DNA of 5,522 bases from Acidobacteriota bacterium (GTDB lineage: Bacteria > Acidobacteriota > Terriglobia > Terriglobales > Acidobacteriaceae): the NCBI GenBank assembly GCA_021851465.1, contig JAJZDL010000185.1:1-5522 (forward strand), read 5' to 3'. The notes below the pieces were generated by a model. The model worked only from the letters and a program-made list of their open reading frames with translations. It was not told the DNA's origin and did no database searches. Position numbers and translations under genes: made by a program. This document shows, piece by piece, positions 4,984 through 5,522 of this stretch (positions are counted from its first letter, which is position 1; each line of letters starts with the position of its first letter).

Positions 4984-5522
4984 GTGCCGATCCCTGCAAT
5001 CGCGCCCATCGCTCTCTCCAATGCGGAGGCCGAAGCTCCAACGAAACTCACCGCGCGCGCCTCCAACAGTAGAATCGAGCAGTTTGTCCAGACGGCCCTG
5101 CTGGCCCTCCTCTTCGCCGCTCCGGCGCTCATGTGCCTCCACGCCGCCTACGTCAACGATGCCGACATCTGGTGGCACCTCCGCACCGGCGAGTGGATCC
5201 TCACCCATCGCGCCGTTCCCTGGGTCGATCCCTTCTCCGGCCCGCTCGCCGGCGCGCCCTGGCTGGCCTATAGCTGGCTCTTTGAGCTGCTCGTCGCCCT
5301 CCTCTTTCACTCCTTCGGTCTCGCAGGCATCGTCGTCTACTCCTGCGCAATGGTGCTGGCCATCACCCTCGCCCTCTATCGCATGGTGCGCCGCCGACAA
5401 AGCGACCTCTCCCTGGCCGTCCTGCTCACCTTCGCCGCCTGCTTCAGCATGACCGGCCTCTACACCCCGCGACCCTGGCTCTTCACCATCCTCTTCTTCA
5501 TCCTGGAACTCGACATCCTCAT
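4984..5522 (+). CDS. Second tandem paralog of the WWHL membrane protein (N-terminal 179 codons, cut by window end)
   Basis: The frame from GTG at 4984 is open to the window edge. It has a 34-residue hydrophilic tail, then EQFVQTALLALLFAAPAL (32-49), NDADIWWHLRTGEW (58-71), VPWVDPFSGP (78-87) and LYTPRPWLF (159-167), all matching the upstream gene. From the GAG codon at 5077 to the edge it aligns without gaps to 3503-3948. I count 22 base differences in 446, changing 13 amino acids in 148. The N-tails (33 versus 36 codons before the conserved QFVQT block) are far more diverged. GTG is the only plausible start, since no in-frame ATG precedes the first membrane helix. It should have the same unknown, possibly GT-C-like, activity. 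Whether the C-terminal half and the WGGYL/SIDGR motifs are intact lies outside the window. It is not a transposon fragment: reading frame, promoter and spacing are kept. Confidence 0.85.
   Translation, partial: MPIPAIAPIALSNAEAEAPTKLTARASNSRIEQFVQTALLALLFAAPALMCLHAAYVNDADIWWHLRTGEWILTHRAVPWVDPFSGPLAGAPWLAYSWLFELLVALLFHSFGLAGIVVYSCAMVLAITLALYRMVRRRQSDLSLAVLLTFAACFSMTGLYTPRPWLFTILFFILELDIL

Noticed and set aside
1..5522. CRISPR arrays, tRNA or rRNA genes, insertion-sequence ends, phage genes
   Set aside because: I looked for regularly spaced repeats, tRNA-like cloverleaf arms, conserved rRNA stretches and transposase motifs and saw none.

Overview
The window is high-GC bacterial chromosome holding six protein-coding genes, two of them cut by the window ends. 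Protein styles (catabolic 5-keto-4-deoxyglucarate dehydratase plus GudP-like transporter, stand-alone trpF, group I pyrF, large WWHL/WGGYL membrane proteins) and an interspersed repeat with the core CATTCTGAGCGCAGCGAAGAATC suggest Acidobacteriota, class Terriglobia. This assignment is inference from remembered patterns, not from a search. The plus strand looks C-rich over G throughout, so the minus-strand sugar-acid operon probably lies on the leading strand.

Left region (1-1149, minus strand): a sugar-acid catabolic operon reading leftward, kdgD then a gudP-like MFS transporter, 16 bp apart and each with its own Shine-Dalgarno sequence. The transporter should import glucarate/galactarate-type hexarates, and KdgD converts 5-keto-4-deoxyglucarate to 2-oxoglutarate semialdehyde. 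Its control region (1150-1300) has a plausible sigma70-type promoter, two tandem 18-bp direct repeats abutting the -35, and two inverted repeats in the leader.

Centre (1422-3312, plus strand): trpF (phosphoribosylanthranilate isomerase) and pyrF (orotidine 5'-phosphate decarboxylase), both housekeeping TIM-barrel enzymes. They are separated by a 346-bp non-coding stretch holding a two-unit interspersed repeat.

Right region (3361-5522, plus strand): two tandem paralogous genes for polytopic membrane proteins with a DIWWHLRTGEW motif in the first outer loop; the complete copy also has a C-terminal NDYNWGGYLMW...SIDGR motif. The second copy is cut by the window edge. Over the 446 bp that can be compared they are about 95% identical. 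Each copy has its own promoter, with the same -35 and -10 hexamers and the same spacer length, and each promoter sits so close to a GTG codon that both mRNAs are predicted to be leaderless. The differences between the copies are mostly amino-acid-changing, and one 106-bp tract is identical. This tandem family is the most unusual part of the window.
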